From positions 1 to 24,082 of the forward strand of contig JADDPR010000289.1 of assembly GCA_016781775.1 (NCBI GenBank): a DNA stretch of 24,082 nucleotides. Reading direction: 5' to 3'. Below are positions 13,682 to 21,379 of this stretch, piece after piece. The position numbers and the translations under genes were made by a program. Each line of letters starts with the position of its first letter. Within the stretch, counting starts at the first letter, position 1. Below the pieces are notes generated by a model. It was given only the letters and a program-made list of their open reading frames with translations. It did no database searches and was not told where the DNA came from. The DNA is from Rubrobacter sp. (GTDB lineage Bacteria > Actinomycetota > Rubrobacteria > Rubrobacterales > Rubrobacteraceae).

Positions 13682-14501
13682 CGTACCCATCCCCGGCGGC
13701 CCCGCGGACGAGAGCCCCGAGAAACTCGGGCTCTTCGTCCGCGAGCTCGCCCGGGCGGCGGGGGAGCTCCACCTGACGCGCCTGGAGGACCCTGGCGAGA
13801 TCCGGGAGAAAGGTCCCAAGGACCTCGTCACCGAGGTGGATCTCCTCTCCGAAGACCTCCTGATCTCGCGCATCCAGGAGCGCTACCCGAACGACTCCAT
13901 CCTCTCGGAGGAGAAGGGCGGGGAGATCTCTTCGTCGGGCCGCACCTGGTTTCTCGACCCCGTGGATGGTACGGCGAACTTCGCCCGCGCCAACCCCCTG
14001 TTCTGCGCCTGCGTCGCGGTCGCGGAGGGGCAGAAGATTCTCCACGCCGCCGTCGCGGCCCCGCGCCTCGGCGACATCTACCACGCCTCCCTCGGAATGG
14101 GCGCCTTTCGCGAGACGGCCACCGGCGAGAGCTACCCGTTGCGGGTCGGGAGCGCCGAGACGCTCGAAGATTCTTTCGTGGGCGCCGACGTCTCCTACAA
14201 GCACGGCAACAACCCCGCCAAAAACAACATCCTCGAGGTCTTCAAGCGCTGCTGGCAGGTCCGCTCTATCGGGAGCGCGGGGATCCGGGGCGCCTGGCTC
14301 GCCGCCGGTTACATAGACGTCTCCATCGGCACCCGCAACACCGCCTGGGACTACGCCCCCACCGCCCTCATGGTCTCCGAGGCCGGAGGCCGCGTCACCA
14401 ACCTCACTGGCGGCCCGTGGACCTACGACGCCGACGGCCTCATCGCCACCAACAACGACAGACTTCAGGAAGAAGTCATAAAGATCGTCGCCGGCGAGTA
14501 G
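13665..14501 (+). CDS. Inositol-monophosphatase-family phosphatase
   Basis: A 278-residue magnesium-dependent phosphatase of the IMPase/FBPase superfamily, with substrate inositol phosphate, histidinol phosphate or PAP-like. Metal-site residues are visible: SEEKGG (Glu82/Glu83), DPVDGTANF (Asp98, Asp101) and WDYAP (Asp229), with the end signature APTALMVSEAGGRVTNLTG. The first 20 residues are variable and Pro/Ser-rich. The start GTG 13665 overlaps the sigma factor 3' end by 17 bp; no good ribosome site is seen, which suggests translational coupling. The closest named branches are SuhB-like and HisN-like; the sequence alone does not choose. A hairpin without a T-run follows. Confidence 0.88.
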   Translation: MSTSGSVPIPGGPADESPEKLGLFVRELARAAGELHLTRLEDPGEIREKGPKDLVTEVDLLSEDLLISRIQERYPNDSILSEEKGGEISSSGRTWFLDPVDGTANFARANPLFCACVAVAEGQKILHAAVAAPRLGDIYHASLGMGAFRETATGESYPLRVGSAETLEDSFVGADVSYKHGNNPAKNNILEVFKRCWQVRSIGSAGIRGAWLAAGYIDVSIGTRNTAWDYAPTALMVSEAGGRVTNLTGGPWTYDADGLIATNNDRLQEEVIKIVAGE

Positions 14502-14512
14502 CTGGCGGCCCT

Positions 14513-14541
14513 CCCGTCAAGGCAGTTGCTGCCTCGACGGG
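14513..14541 (+). terminator. Hairpin after the phosphatase gene
   Basis: CCCGTC (14513-14518) pairs with GACGGG (14536-14541), and an inner GGCAG (14521-14525) pairs with CTGCC (14529-14533). It lies 12 bp after the stop codon. No T-run follows, so it may be an I-shaped terminator or only an RNA 3' end stabiliser. Confidence 0.5.
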
Positions 14542-14586
14542 GCTCCATCCCGACGCTTCCCAAGCCCTTCGGGACCGATCTTCCCC

Positions 14587-15615
14587 CTATTCCCCAGGCT
14601 CCGCTCCCCTGCGCTCGACGCTCAGGAGCCGCCGTGCCAGAAGATAGTCGGTAAAGGTGAGGGCAGACATTCCCAGGAGCCCGGCCAACGCCCGACCCCG
14701 GCGGGGTGTACCGGTCGCCAGGGTCCACGCGTAGACGCCGGAGAGGGCCGCGTTCAGCAGGGCCCGTGCCAGCATCCATTGCGCGCGGCCACGGCCGAGC
14801 AGGAGCGCCGGTCCGATGATCAGGTCGGCCACGCCTACCGTGCGGGCCAAACGCGCGCGGTCTCCCCACCCCAGGGACGCCGCGCTCGAGCGGGGAGCAA
14901 ACGCCAAAGCGAGCCCTATCCCCAGGCTGACCCCGCCCACGACGGCCGCTAACCCCCTCGCTCTCTCATCGGCCCTTCTCGAAGCGACCCCGCACGCCTT
15001 CTCGAGGGTTCCTCGGTCGGCGGCGTCTGCTGCTCCGCCCGTCCCGTCTTCGCGAGCGTCAGGGTCGGCGTACCGGAGGAAGCGCGTCTCGTACCCCAGA
15101 TGCCGCGCCGCCGAGGCGAGCACCCCGAAGACCGCCTTCTGCACCGGCACGGGCAACCCCGGGAGAAACACGTCGGCGGGCTGCATGAGAAGCCCGAGCT
15201 CCAGGGGGTTGTGGGGCACGCCGCGGCTGGTCCTGCCGTCGCGCACCAGGCCGAAAGAGGCGCGCATGAACACCTCGAATCCTCCCGGGGGACGAACCTC
15301 CGCCTCGAATACCGTCTCCTCGTCCGTGCCGTTGCAGAACCGGTGAACCGTGTAGGGGGGCACGGAAACCGACTCCCCCGGAGAAAGCACGATCGGCGGC
15401 TCGTCTCCTTCGAACGCCACGTTCAGCCGCCCCGAAACGACCTCGAAACGCTCGGAGAAGGTCGTGTGCAGGTGCCGGGGCGTCCCCGCACCGCGAGGCG
15501 GGAGCGTGAAGAGCCCCGGGCGTAAGCACCGCCCGTATCACGCGAGGTAGCGAGGAAGGTCAGGCGCTCCCCGCTCACCGGGTTCTCGATGGTATCGCCG
15601 GACCGTTTGCCTCAC
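14587..15615 (-). pseudogene. Cupin plus C-terminal membrane domain protein, reading frame broken twice
   Basis: The natural start is GTG 15615, overlapping the SRPBCC stop as GTGA. That frame soon fails (TGA at 15540-15538). The missing part is found one base out of frame (TIENPVSGERLTFLATSRDTGG, about 15594-15522). From about 15515 the original frame resumes with FTLPPRGAGTPRHLH. Cupin motif 1 (HLH, then four residues, Glu, six residues, Gly) and motif 2 (GESVSVPPYTVHRFCN) are then complete. The C-terminal 120 residues hold four hydrophobic helices (GGVSLGIGLALAF, VADLIIGPALLL, ARALLNAALSGVYAWTL, LLGMSALTFTDYLLA). The intact remainder from GTG 15420 codes 277 residues but lacks half the cupin. 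Two nearby compensating shifts could be real decay or sequence errors. Confidence 0.7.
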
Positions 15616-16121
15616 GCCCCCCTTCCGGGCTCCCCTGGAGCCGCCGCGTCCGGACCAGATCCAACGCGCGCACCTTCGGCATCCTCCCGTTCGGCGAGGT
15701 CCACGAGGGTGTTCATGGCGCGGGGGAGCTCGTCGGCGAACGCTTTACCGACGGCACGCACGAAAAGCGGCGCGAGGGGGCCGGAGATGTTCATTCGGTG
15801 CGTGATGCACCTCCTGCCATCCAACGTCTCCGCCAACTCGTGGCGGGTGCGTACCCTCCCGAGGGGTATCCACTGCGAGATCGTGAACGCCCGATAGGGG
15901 GAGACTTCCTCCAACTCGAACCTGGGCGCGAGCCTTGCGTGCAGGGCGCCGATGAGGCCGGAGGTCTTGAGCATGCCCCTGGTTCCGGTCCGAAACGGCC
16001 CATCCAGCCTCGCCCACCTCAGCCCCCCGTGCCACCTCTTCCAGCCGGACACGTCACTCCACAGCCCCCAGATCGCCTCAGGAGGCGCCCCGGTCTCCAC
16101 GCTATGCTCGAACTCCCACAC
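15612..16121 (-). CDS. SRPBCC-family (START/polyketide-cyclase-like) protein
   Basis: A 169-residue protein of the SRPBCC helix-grip fold, which binds hydrophobic ligands in a deep pocket. The family pattern is seen: VWEFEHSVETGAPPEAIWGLWSD, then SGWKRWHGGLRWARLDGPF, GMLKTSG, FELEEVSPYRAFTISQWIP, and the long C-terminal helix (APLFVRAVGKAFADELPRAMNTL). The tail is disordered and Gly/Pro-rich. GTG 16121 follows GGAGGGAGG at a good distance. It lies 50 bp after the tetR gene and overlaps the cupin start, so it is the middle gene of a three-gene operon. Of the three it is the only one whose reading frame looks unbroken. The ligand is unknown. Confidence 0.82.
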   Translation of the reverse strand: MWEFEHSVETGAPPEAIWGLWSDVSGWKRWHGGLRWARLDGPFRTGTRGMLKTSGLIGALHARLAPRFELEEVSPYRAFTISQWIPLGRVRTRHELAETLDGRRCITHRMNISGPLAPLFVRAVGKAFADELPRAMNTLVDLAEREDAEGARVGSGPDAAAPGEPGRGA

Positions 16122-16171
16122 GCCGATCCTCCCTCCTCGCCGACGGCCGGCCCCGCGGCGTACGGACGCTC

Positions 16172-16845
16172 TTAGTTTTCCTCGGCGGGCTTGTTGGCGG
16201 CATCGCCCCCCGCTCCCCCCGCCGAAAGGCCCCTTACCACCAGATCCACGACGTGCCGCTTGCGCGCCTCCAGGAAGGTAGGGGAGAAAGGATCGACCCC
16301 AAGCACCTTGAGCAGGCTGTCGGCGTGCGCCAACGGGAAGAAGCAGAGCGAGACGACGTCGATGAGGATCTGGGCCGGGTCGGCCGGACGGAGGGTGCCC
16401 CGGGACAGCTCCTCGCCTATGGCCGCCAAGCCGTCGCGGACGAAGGCGAGGTGGGGCGGCGTCTCCCCGAAGAACCGGCCCCCCGTCAAAGCCTCCCACT
16501 CCGCCAGACGAACGAACGCAGGCCTGCTCGCCAAAAAATCCACGTAGCTCCCGACCGCCTCGGCGATCACCACCTCGGCCGTGGCGCCACTCGCCGCTGC
16601 ACGGCCTCGGGCCACCGACTCCCGAGCGTCCGCGAAGACGCGCTCGAGCACCGCCTTGTAGAGGTCCTCCTTCGTCCCGAAAAAGTAGCGGGGCGTTCCC
16701 CTCGAGAGGCCGGCGTTCCGGCCTACGTCCTCCAGACTCGTCGCCTCGTAGCCCTTGCGCGCGAAGAGTTCCTCGGCTGCGTCGAGGAACTCTTCGCGCG
16801 TGATCGCTCCGGATCTCTTGCTCGCGATGCTCCCGCGCCAGCCAC
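16172..16845 (-). pseudogene. TetR-family transcriptional repressor, frameshifted near its N-terminus
   Basis: From GTG 16845, 4 bases after GGAGG, the frame reads MAGAGASRARDPERSR, a normal TetR start, then derails. The helix-turn-helix domain continues in another frame: REEFLDAAEELFARKGY, ATSLEDVGRNAGLSRGTPRY, FFGTKEDLYKAVLERVF, followed by a normal ligand-binding domain to 16172. Removing one CG from the CGCGCG run at about 16785-16792 restores a single 223-residue frame: the span is 674 nt, two more than a multiple of three. The second frame has no start codon of its own before the DNA-binding domain; an internal start at GTG 16660 or ATG 16651 would lack it. The operator-like repeat upstream suggests self-regulation of this operon. 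It is either a slippage mutation that destroys repression, a phase-variable switch, or a sequence error. Confidence 0.8.
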
Positions 16846-16853
16846 GCTACCTC

Positions 16854-16881
16854 CATACTTGCTTTCTCAAGAGCAAGTATG
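16854..16881. promoter_or_regulatory. Perfect inverted repeat, likely TetR operator
   Basis: CATACTTGCT (16854-16863) and AGCAAGTATG (16872-16881) are exact reverse complements separated by 8 bases. The 28-bp element ends 9 bp before the tetR start and its right arm covers the -10 box. Size and position are those of an autoregulatory TetR operator. Confidence 0.75.
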
Positions 16882-16905
16882 CTGTACGCGGGGCTCGTCT
16901 GTCAA
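16876..16905 (-). promoter_or_regulatory. Promoter of the tetR-SRPBCC-cupin operon
   Basis: On the minus strand a consensus -35 TTGACA (16905-16900) is followed after 18 bp by CATACT (16881-16876). The -10 box lies within the right arm of the operator repeat, so repressor and polymerase would compete. Confidence 0.7.
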
Positions 16906-16971
16906 GCTGGTGGTACCGAGCATAACTTCGGGTGCAGCGTCGCCGAACCGGCGTCGGCCCGTGTCCGGTCT

Positions 16972-19263
16972 CTAGTACTGCGAAGGACGCGGGTACGTCG
17001 GCTGCGTGGCGGGCGGCTGCCCGGGTACCGGCGGCGTTTGTTGCTGGGGCGTGAGCGGCGGCTGCGAAGACGGAGCCGACGGCTGGGCCGTACCCGGGGT
17101 GCGGGGACTCGGGACACCGGGGACCGTGGTCGGTCCGGTCGTCTCCGGGGTGGTCTCGCCCCCGGTGGTCTCGCCCGTCGTTCCACCGGTGGTGCCGCCC
17201 CTCGTGGTGCCACCCTTCGTGGTGCCGCCGGTCGTCGAGGTCTTTTCGGGCTCGTCGTAGGCGTATCCGCCGGTTTTTATCTTGAGCTTCAAGTCGGGGC
17301 TTGGGGTGTCGAGCTGTTCGATGGGGAGGCCCCCGACGGCGCCCTGCATGTAGGCGGACCAGATGTCCAGGGGGTAGTTCTCGCCGTTGATCTCCTCCAG
17401 CCCGTTTATGTTGACCATCGAGACGCGCTGCTCGGGGTAGCCCACCCACACGCTCGTCGAGAGCTGGGGGACGAAGCCGACAAACCAGGCGTCGACGAAC
17501 TCCTCGCTCGTCCCCGTCTTGCCGGCCGAGGGTCGTCCGATCTCCGCGTCCAGGTCCCGGTAGCGGCTCGCCGTGCCCCGCGTGACCACGCCGCGCAGAG
17601 TCTGGGTTACGGCGGCGGCCTGGTCGCGGGTGAGCGCCTCCGTCCCCGCAAGCTCGTGCTCTTCCACGACGGTCTCCGCGCCGCCCTCTTCCTCCCTCAC
17701 GACCTTCTGGACGAGGTAGGGCTCCATGTGGACGCCGCCGTTCGGCAGGGTCGAGTACGACGAGGCCATCTCGAACGGAGAAACCCCCTCGCCCAGGCCC
17801 CCTATCGCGGTGGAAGGGTAGGTCTCCAGGCCGCTCTCGATCCCCATGCTCTTCGCCATCTCCACGACGTTCTCCATCCCGAGGTCGAGGGCGAGCTGGA
17901 CGAAGACCGTGTTGTCCGACTGCTCGGTGGCGGTCTTCAGGTTAATGGGCCCGCGCTCGTAGTAGTCGTAGTTCTGGACCACGTAGGGCTCCTCGTAGAG
18001 GCCCATCGGGACCTCCAGGTACTTCGAGACGTACTTCGTGTCGGTGGAGATGCCCTGGCGGATCGCCTCAGCCAGCACGAACGTCTTGAACGAGCTGCCG
18101 GGCTGGCGCTTGCCTTGCGTCGCGAGGTTGAACTTCACCTGCTCGAAGTCCGAACCCCCGACCATCGCCTTCACCGCCCCCGTGGACGGCTCCACCGAGA
18201 CGAGGGAGGCCGAAGGGTCGCCCGCCTCGGGGACGACGACGCTGTCGACGGCGGACGCGGCGAGCTCCTGGAGGCGCGGGTCGAGGGTCGTGTAGATCTT
18301 CAGCCCCCCTTCGTAGAGCGCCTCCTCGCCGTACTCGCGCGCCATCTCCTTTCGGACCGCGTCGAGAAAGTACTCGTTGTCGTTCTCGTACTCGACCCGC
18401 CCGCGGCTCAGGTTCAGGCCCGTAGAAACCGCCGCGTCGTGCTCGGCGCGGTCGATGTAGCCGTTCTCGAGCATGCGGTCCAGCACGACGTCGCGTCTGG
18501 CCCTCGCGCTCTCGGGGTCGGAGAAGGGGTCGTAGGTCCCGGGGAGGTTGATGATTCCTGCGAGCATCGCGGACTCGGGGAGGGTCAGGTCTTTGGCCTC
18601 CTTGTCGTAGTAGGTCCGCGCGGCGGCCTCGGCCCCGTAGGCGTTCGCCCCGAAGTAGACCGTGTTCAGGTACTGCTCCAGGATCTCCTCCTTGGAGTTC
18701 TCCTCCTCGTACTGCCAGGCGAGGCTGGCCTCGGTGAACTTGCGCTGGAAGGAGGGGATCTGGCGCTGCTCCTGGGCTATGTACGTGTTCTTTATGAGCT
18801 GTTGGGTGATGGTCGAGCCGCCCTCTTGTATGGAGAGGTTCTTCGCGTTCTCGACAGCGGCCCGGCCGATGGCCTCGAAGTCCACGCCCCGGTGCTCGTA
18901 GAAGCGCCGATCCTCGATGGCGACGACGGCGTCGCGCAGGGTCGGGTCCACCTCTTCGAGCCCCACGACGAAGCGGTTCTGCACGCCGTGCAGCTCGTCG
19001 ACGACGTCGCCTTCGGCGTTGTAGACGATGGAGGTCTGGGCGAGCTCGACGGTTCGGTAGCTGCCCAGTTCGGGGAGGTTCTCGGAGAGGGTCCTGTAGG
19101 TGTAGGCGAAGGCGCCGACGGCGGCGACGGTCGAGAGCAAGAAGACCGCGAAGAGCCCGACGATCGCGCCCCTCACGAGCCCCCAGACCCGGCCGCGACG
19201 CCTCCTGACCTCAACCCGGCGACGACGTCGCCGGCCTATCCTGGTAAGACCGGACCGATCCAT
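16972..19263 (-). CDS. Class A penicillin-binding protein (bifunctional transglycosylase/transpeptidase)
   Basis: A 763-residue peptidoglycan synthase (PBP1a/PonA type). A basic cytoplasmic head (ten arginines in residues 8-23) and one membrane helix (about 31-55) are followed by the GT51 domain with catalytic Glu117 in AIEDRRFYEHRGVD and GGSTITQQLIKN. The transpeptidase has S390-SF-K393, SDN at 449-451 and KTGT at 582-585. The last 90 residues are a disordered Thr/Gly/Pro/Gln tail with GGTT-type repeats. ATG 19263 is chosen: a perfect TATAAT box ends 9 bases upstream of it, which leaves the longer frame outside the transcript. The tail probably extends into the wall. It lies back to back with the aminotransferase gene. 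Confidence 0.95.
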   Translation of the reverse strand: MDRSGLTRIGRRRRRRVEVRRRRGRVWGLVRGAIVGLFAVFLLSTVAAVGAFAYTYRTLSENLPELGSYRTVELAQTSIVYNAEGDVVDELHGVQNRFVVGLEEVDPTLRDAVVAIEDRRFYEHRGVDFEAIGRAAVENAKNLSIQEGGSTITQQLIKNTYIAQEQRQIPSFQRKFTEASLAWQYEEENSKEEILEQYLNTVYFGANAYGAEAAARTYYDKEAKDLTLPESAMLAGIINLPGTYDPFSDPESARARRDVVLDRMLENGYIDRAEHDAAVSTGLNLSRGRVEYENDNEYFLDAVRKEMAREYGEEALYEGGLKIYTTLDPRLQELAASAVDSVVVPEAGDPSASLVSVEPSTGAVKAMVGGSDFEQVKFNLATQGKRQPGSSFKTFVLAEAIRQGISTDTKYVSKYLEVPMGLYEEPYVVQNYDYYERGPINLKTATEQSDNTVFVQLALDLGMENVVEMAKSMGIESGLETYPSTAIGGLGEGVSPFEMASSYSTLPNGGVHMEPYLVQKVVREEEGGAETVVEEHELAGTEALTRDQAAAVTQTLRGVVTRGTASRYRDLDAEIGRPSAGKTGTSEEFVDAWFVGFVPQLSTSVWVGYPEQRVSMVNINGLEEINGENYPLDIWSAYMQGAVGGLPIEQLDTPSPDLKLKIKTGGYAYDEPEKTSTTGGTTKGGTTRGGTTGGTTGETTGGETTPETTGPTTVPGVPSPRTPGTAQPSAPSSQPPLTPQQQTPPVPGQPPATQPTYPRPSQY
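17125..17241 (-). repeat. GGTT-type repeat in the PBP tail
   Basis: Degenerate short repeats encode TTGG, TTKGG, TTRGG, TTGG, TTGE, TTGG and ETTPETTG units, about residues 675-713 of the penicillin-binding protein. Such low-complexity DNA can change length by slippage. Confidence 0.65.
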
Positions 19264-19272
19264 AGACGGGCT

Positions 19273-19278
19273 ATTATA
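19273..19278 (-). promoter_or_regulatory. -10 box of the penicillin-binding protein gene
   Basis: On the minus strand a perfect TATAAT ends 9 bases before ATG 19263, so the mRNA leader would be only a few bases long. No consensus -35 was seen at 16-18 bp. No ribosome site precedes the ATG, consistent with leaderless translation. Confidence 0.5.
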
Positions 19279-19324
19279 CAAACAGCAAGCATAAATCCCC
19301 CGCGCCAGACCGGAAGGACCGACC

Positions 19325-20473
19325 TTGAATCTCCCGCGCAAGCTCTTCCCCGCCCTCGCCGACAACTCCTTCGCCTACCTGAACTCGGGCGGCAGCGGCC
19401 CGCCCAGTCGCGAAACGACACAGGCCATGCGGGAGCTGGACGACCTGTGCTCGGGCCCCGCCTACCTGACCGGCGTCGGCCTCTACGCCCACCAGCGCGA
19501 CGCCTACGCCCGCGCCCGAGAAGCCGCAGCAATGCTCCTAAGCACCGCCCCCGAGAACCTGGCCCTCACGATGAGCAGCACCCACGGCATGAACCTCGGG
19601 ACGTTCTCCGTGGATTGGCGGGAGGGAGACGAGATCATCTCCGCCCGCTCCGAGCACCCCGGCTGCCTCGTCCCCCTGCACGCCGCAGCGTACCGTTACG
19701 ACGCGAAGGTGAAGCTCCTCGATCCCCCCGTCACGCCGGAGAAAATCGTGGCGGCGATGACGCCGAAGACCCGCCTCGTCGCCCTCTCGCAAGTCGACTG
19801 GACGACGGGCGAGGAGTTGCCGCTCGGGGAGATCTGCGCCCTGGCTCGCGAACGCGGCGTCCTCACCCTGATCGACGGCGCCCAGGGCGCGGGCAACGTC
19901 CCCGTGGACGCAGAAGCCCTAGGTCCCGACATGTACGCCTTCACCGGCCACAAGTGGATCCTCGGTCCCGAGGGCATGGGCGCCCTGTACGTCCGTCCCG
20001 GGCTCTTCCAGAAGGGACTCCACAGCACCAACATCGGCTTCATGTCGCTCACCGACCCGACGGCGTTCGACGCGGAGGGCGGCTACTGGGGGAAGCTTCA
20101 CGAGGGCGCGCGCCGCTTAGAGTCCTCCACGATGAGCCCGGCGCTCGCCGCGGGCTTCGCCGCCGCAGCCCAGGCCGTGGCCGAGCGCGGCGCGGAGGGC
20201 TTCCGGGAGATACGCCGCCGCGCCGACCTCCTTATGGATCTGCTCTCCGAGCAGCCCGGCGTTACCCTTCGCTCTCCCCGTCCCGCTCACTCGGGGTTGG
20301 TGGCCTTCGAGGTCGAGGGGATCGCCTCGAAGGACGCCGCCGAGGGGCTGCTCAAGCAGGAGTTCGTCGCGCGCTACATCCCCGAGCCCTACCCCTACGT
20401 CCGGGCGAGCACGCACCTCTTCAACACGGAGGAGGAGTTGGAGGCGTTCGCGGCGGCGGTAGGCCGACTCTAG
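19325..20473 (+). CDS. Class V PLP-dependent aminotransferase (cysteine desulfurase-like fold)
   Basis: A 382-residue PLP enzyme of the aminotransferase V/isopenicillin-N-epimerase-like branch. YLNSGGSGPPS near the start, the PLP-ring contact region SSTHGMNLG, SQVDWTTGEELP, IDGAQGAGNVPVD (Asp binding the pyridine nitrogen) and the PLP lysine in FTGHKWILGPEGMG are all visible. The C-terminal small domain ends RYIPEPYPYVRASTHLFNTEEEL. No cysteine lies on the loop where true cysteine desulfurases carry their catalytic one, so desulfurase activity is not supported; a transaminase, lyase or epimerase role is open. TTG 19325 follows GGAAGG. It is divergent from the penicillin-binding protein gene, with no partner gene to hint at substrate. 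Confidence 0.85.
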   Translation: MNLPRKLFPALADNSFAYLNSGGSGPPSRETTQAMRELDDLCSGPAYLTGVGLYAHQRDAYARAREAAAMLLSTAPENLALTMSSTHGMNLGTFSVDWREGDEIISARSEHPGCLVPLHAAAYRYDAKVKLLDPPVTPEKIVAAMTPKTRLVALSQVDWTTGEELPLGEICALARERGVLTLIDGAQGAGNVPVDAEALGPDMYAFTGHKWILGPEGMGALYVRPGLFQKGLHSTNIGFMSLTDPTAFDAEGGYWGKLHEGARRLESSTMSPALAAGFAAAAQAVAERGAEGFREIRRRADLLMDLLSEQPGVTLRSPRPAHSGLVAFEVEGIASKDAAEGLLKQEFVARYIPEPYPYVRASTHLFNTEEELEAFAAAVGRL

Positions 20474-20501
20474 CTCCTGAATCCGGTCGTGCCATCCCCC
20501 T

Positions 20502-20666
20502 CTAACCGGTGATTCTTCGCCCGAACATCCTGCCGTCGAAGGCGAACCCCTCCTCGCGCAGGGCGCGGGTGTAGGCTGGGACCACGTCCCCGGGGAGGCT
20601 CCCGCCGTGCATCGGACGGACCCAGGCTGGGTTCAGGCCCTCGACCCCGTCGGCGCCCGTGCGCAC
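20502..20666 (-). pseudogene. C-terminal remnant, possibly of an MBL-fold hydrolase
   Basis: A 54-codon frame on the minus strand (GTG 20666 to TAG 20502) reads like the end of a real protein: ADGVEGLNPAWVRPMHGGSL, then PGDVVPAYTRALREEGFAF and DGRMFGRRITG. Third positions are almost all G or C. It has no domain start, and a stop codon (near 20705) closes the frame upstream. The MHGGS segment followed by a helix resembles the C-terminus of metallo-beta-lactamase-fold proteins, which is a weak resemblance. It looks like the residue of a deleted gene between the aminotransferase and bioY. A perfect 16-bp palindrome, GCCCGTGCGCACGGGC, lies across its start (20655-20670). Confidence 0.45.
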
Positions 20667-20741
20667 GGGCGCTTCGGCGGCCGGACGCCCGCGACTTTGC
20701 TAACATCCGAGCCCGTGTGACGGGTCGACGGAAGGAGCAGG

Positions 20742-21308
20742 ATGCGGGCAGCGGTAATGGCGAGGGTTGCATTGATGGCGGCGCTCACGGCGGTGGGGGC
20801 GCAGATAGCGATACCCTTGTACTTCACCCCGGTACCGTTCACGCTGCAGGTGCCGATGGTCGTGCTCTCGGGCCTGCTCCTCGGGGCGCGCCACGGCGCG
20901 CTCGCCCAGGTCGTCTACCTCTTGCTCGGCGCCGTGGGGCTTCCGGTCTTCGCGCAGTTTCAGGGGGGGCTGGGGGCGATCCTCGGTCCGACGGGCGGGT
21001 ACCTCGTCTCCTATCCCCTCGCCGCCGCTCTGGCCGGTCTCGCCTTCGGCGTCGTGGCCTCGGGGAGGCGTGGACGGGCGATCGCGGGGGGGACGGCGTT
21101 CGGGCTGCTGGGGCTGCTCGTGATCTACGCCCTAGGCGCCGCGTGGCTCGCGATCCAGGCCGGGCTCTCGGCGGGCGAGGCCGTAGCAGCGGGCGTCCTA
21201 CCTTTCATCCCCTTCGACATCGTCAAGGTTGTCCTCGCTGCGCTCCTCGCCGCCGCGGTAGCTCCCCAGATCTCCGCCCTGGGCGCTCCCCGCAGGAGGA
21301 GCACTTAG
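20742..21308 (+). CDS. bioY: Biotin transporter S component BioY
   Basis: A 188-residue membrane protein with about six helices, the substrate-binding part of an ECF-type biotin transporter. The BioY signatures are present: TPVPFTLQVPMVVLSGLLLG, GARHGALAQVVYLLLGAVGL, then PVFAQFQGG, GPTGGYLVSYPLAA and the C-terminal PFIPFDIVKVVLA with the conserved Asp-Lys pair. ATG 20742 follows GGAAGGAG. No ECF ATPase (EcfA) or EcfT gene adjoins it, so it must work alone or share a module coded elsewhere. A TAACAT box at 20701-20706 may be its -10, and CCCGT/ACGGG (20712-20724) just downstream is a small inverted repeat. No BirA operator was recognised. Confidence 0.93.
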   Translation: MRAAVMARVALMAALTAVGAQIAIPLYFTPVPFTLQVPMVVLSGLLLGARHGALAQVVYLLLGAVGLPVFAQFQGGLGAILGPTGGYLVSYPLAAALAGLAFGVVASGRRGRAIAGGTAFGLLGLLVIYALGAAWLAIQAGLSAGEAVAAGVLPFIPFDIVKVVLAALLAAAVAPQISALGAPRRRST

Positions 21309-21379
21309 AGATTTTTCGCTTACCCCTCGCAAGGAGACCGACGCTAGAGTCGGGAGTGTGTCGACGCGACCGGTACGGC

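Noticed and set aside
15612..16856. Single 414-residue protein in one frame covering tetR and SRPBCC
   Set aside because: The first 240 residues are Arg/Gly-rich nonsense from the wrong frame of tetR; only the SRPBCC part is real, with its own GTG and ribosome site.
19325..20473. Cysteine desulfurase (NifS/SufS)
   Set aside because: Same fold, but no catalytic cysteine loop was found.
16879..20505. Very long open frame (1208 codons) on the plus strand
   Set aside because: It is the antisense of the penicillin-binding protein gene continued into the wrong frame of the aminotransferase; long shadow frames are expected at this GC content.
20707..20741. Biotin-repressor operator before bioY
   Set aside because: Only a 5-bp CCCGT/ACGGG pair is present; it does not match known BirA-type sites.
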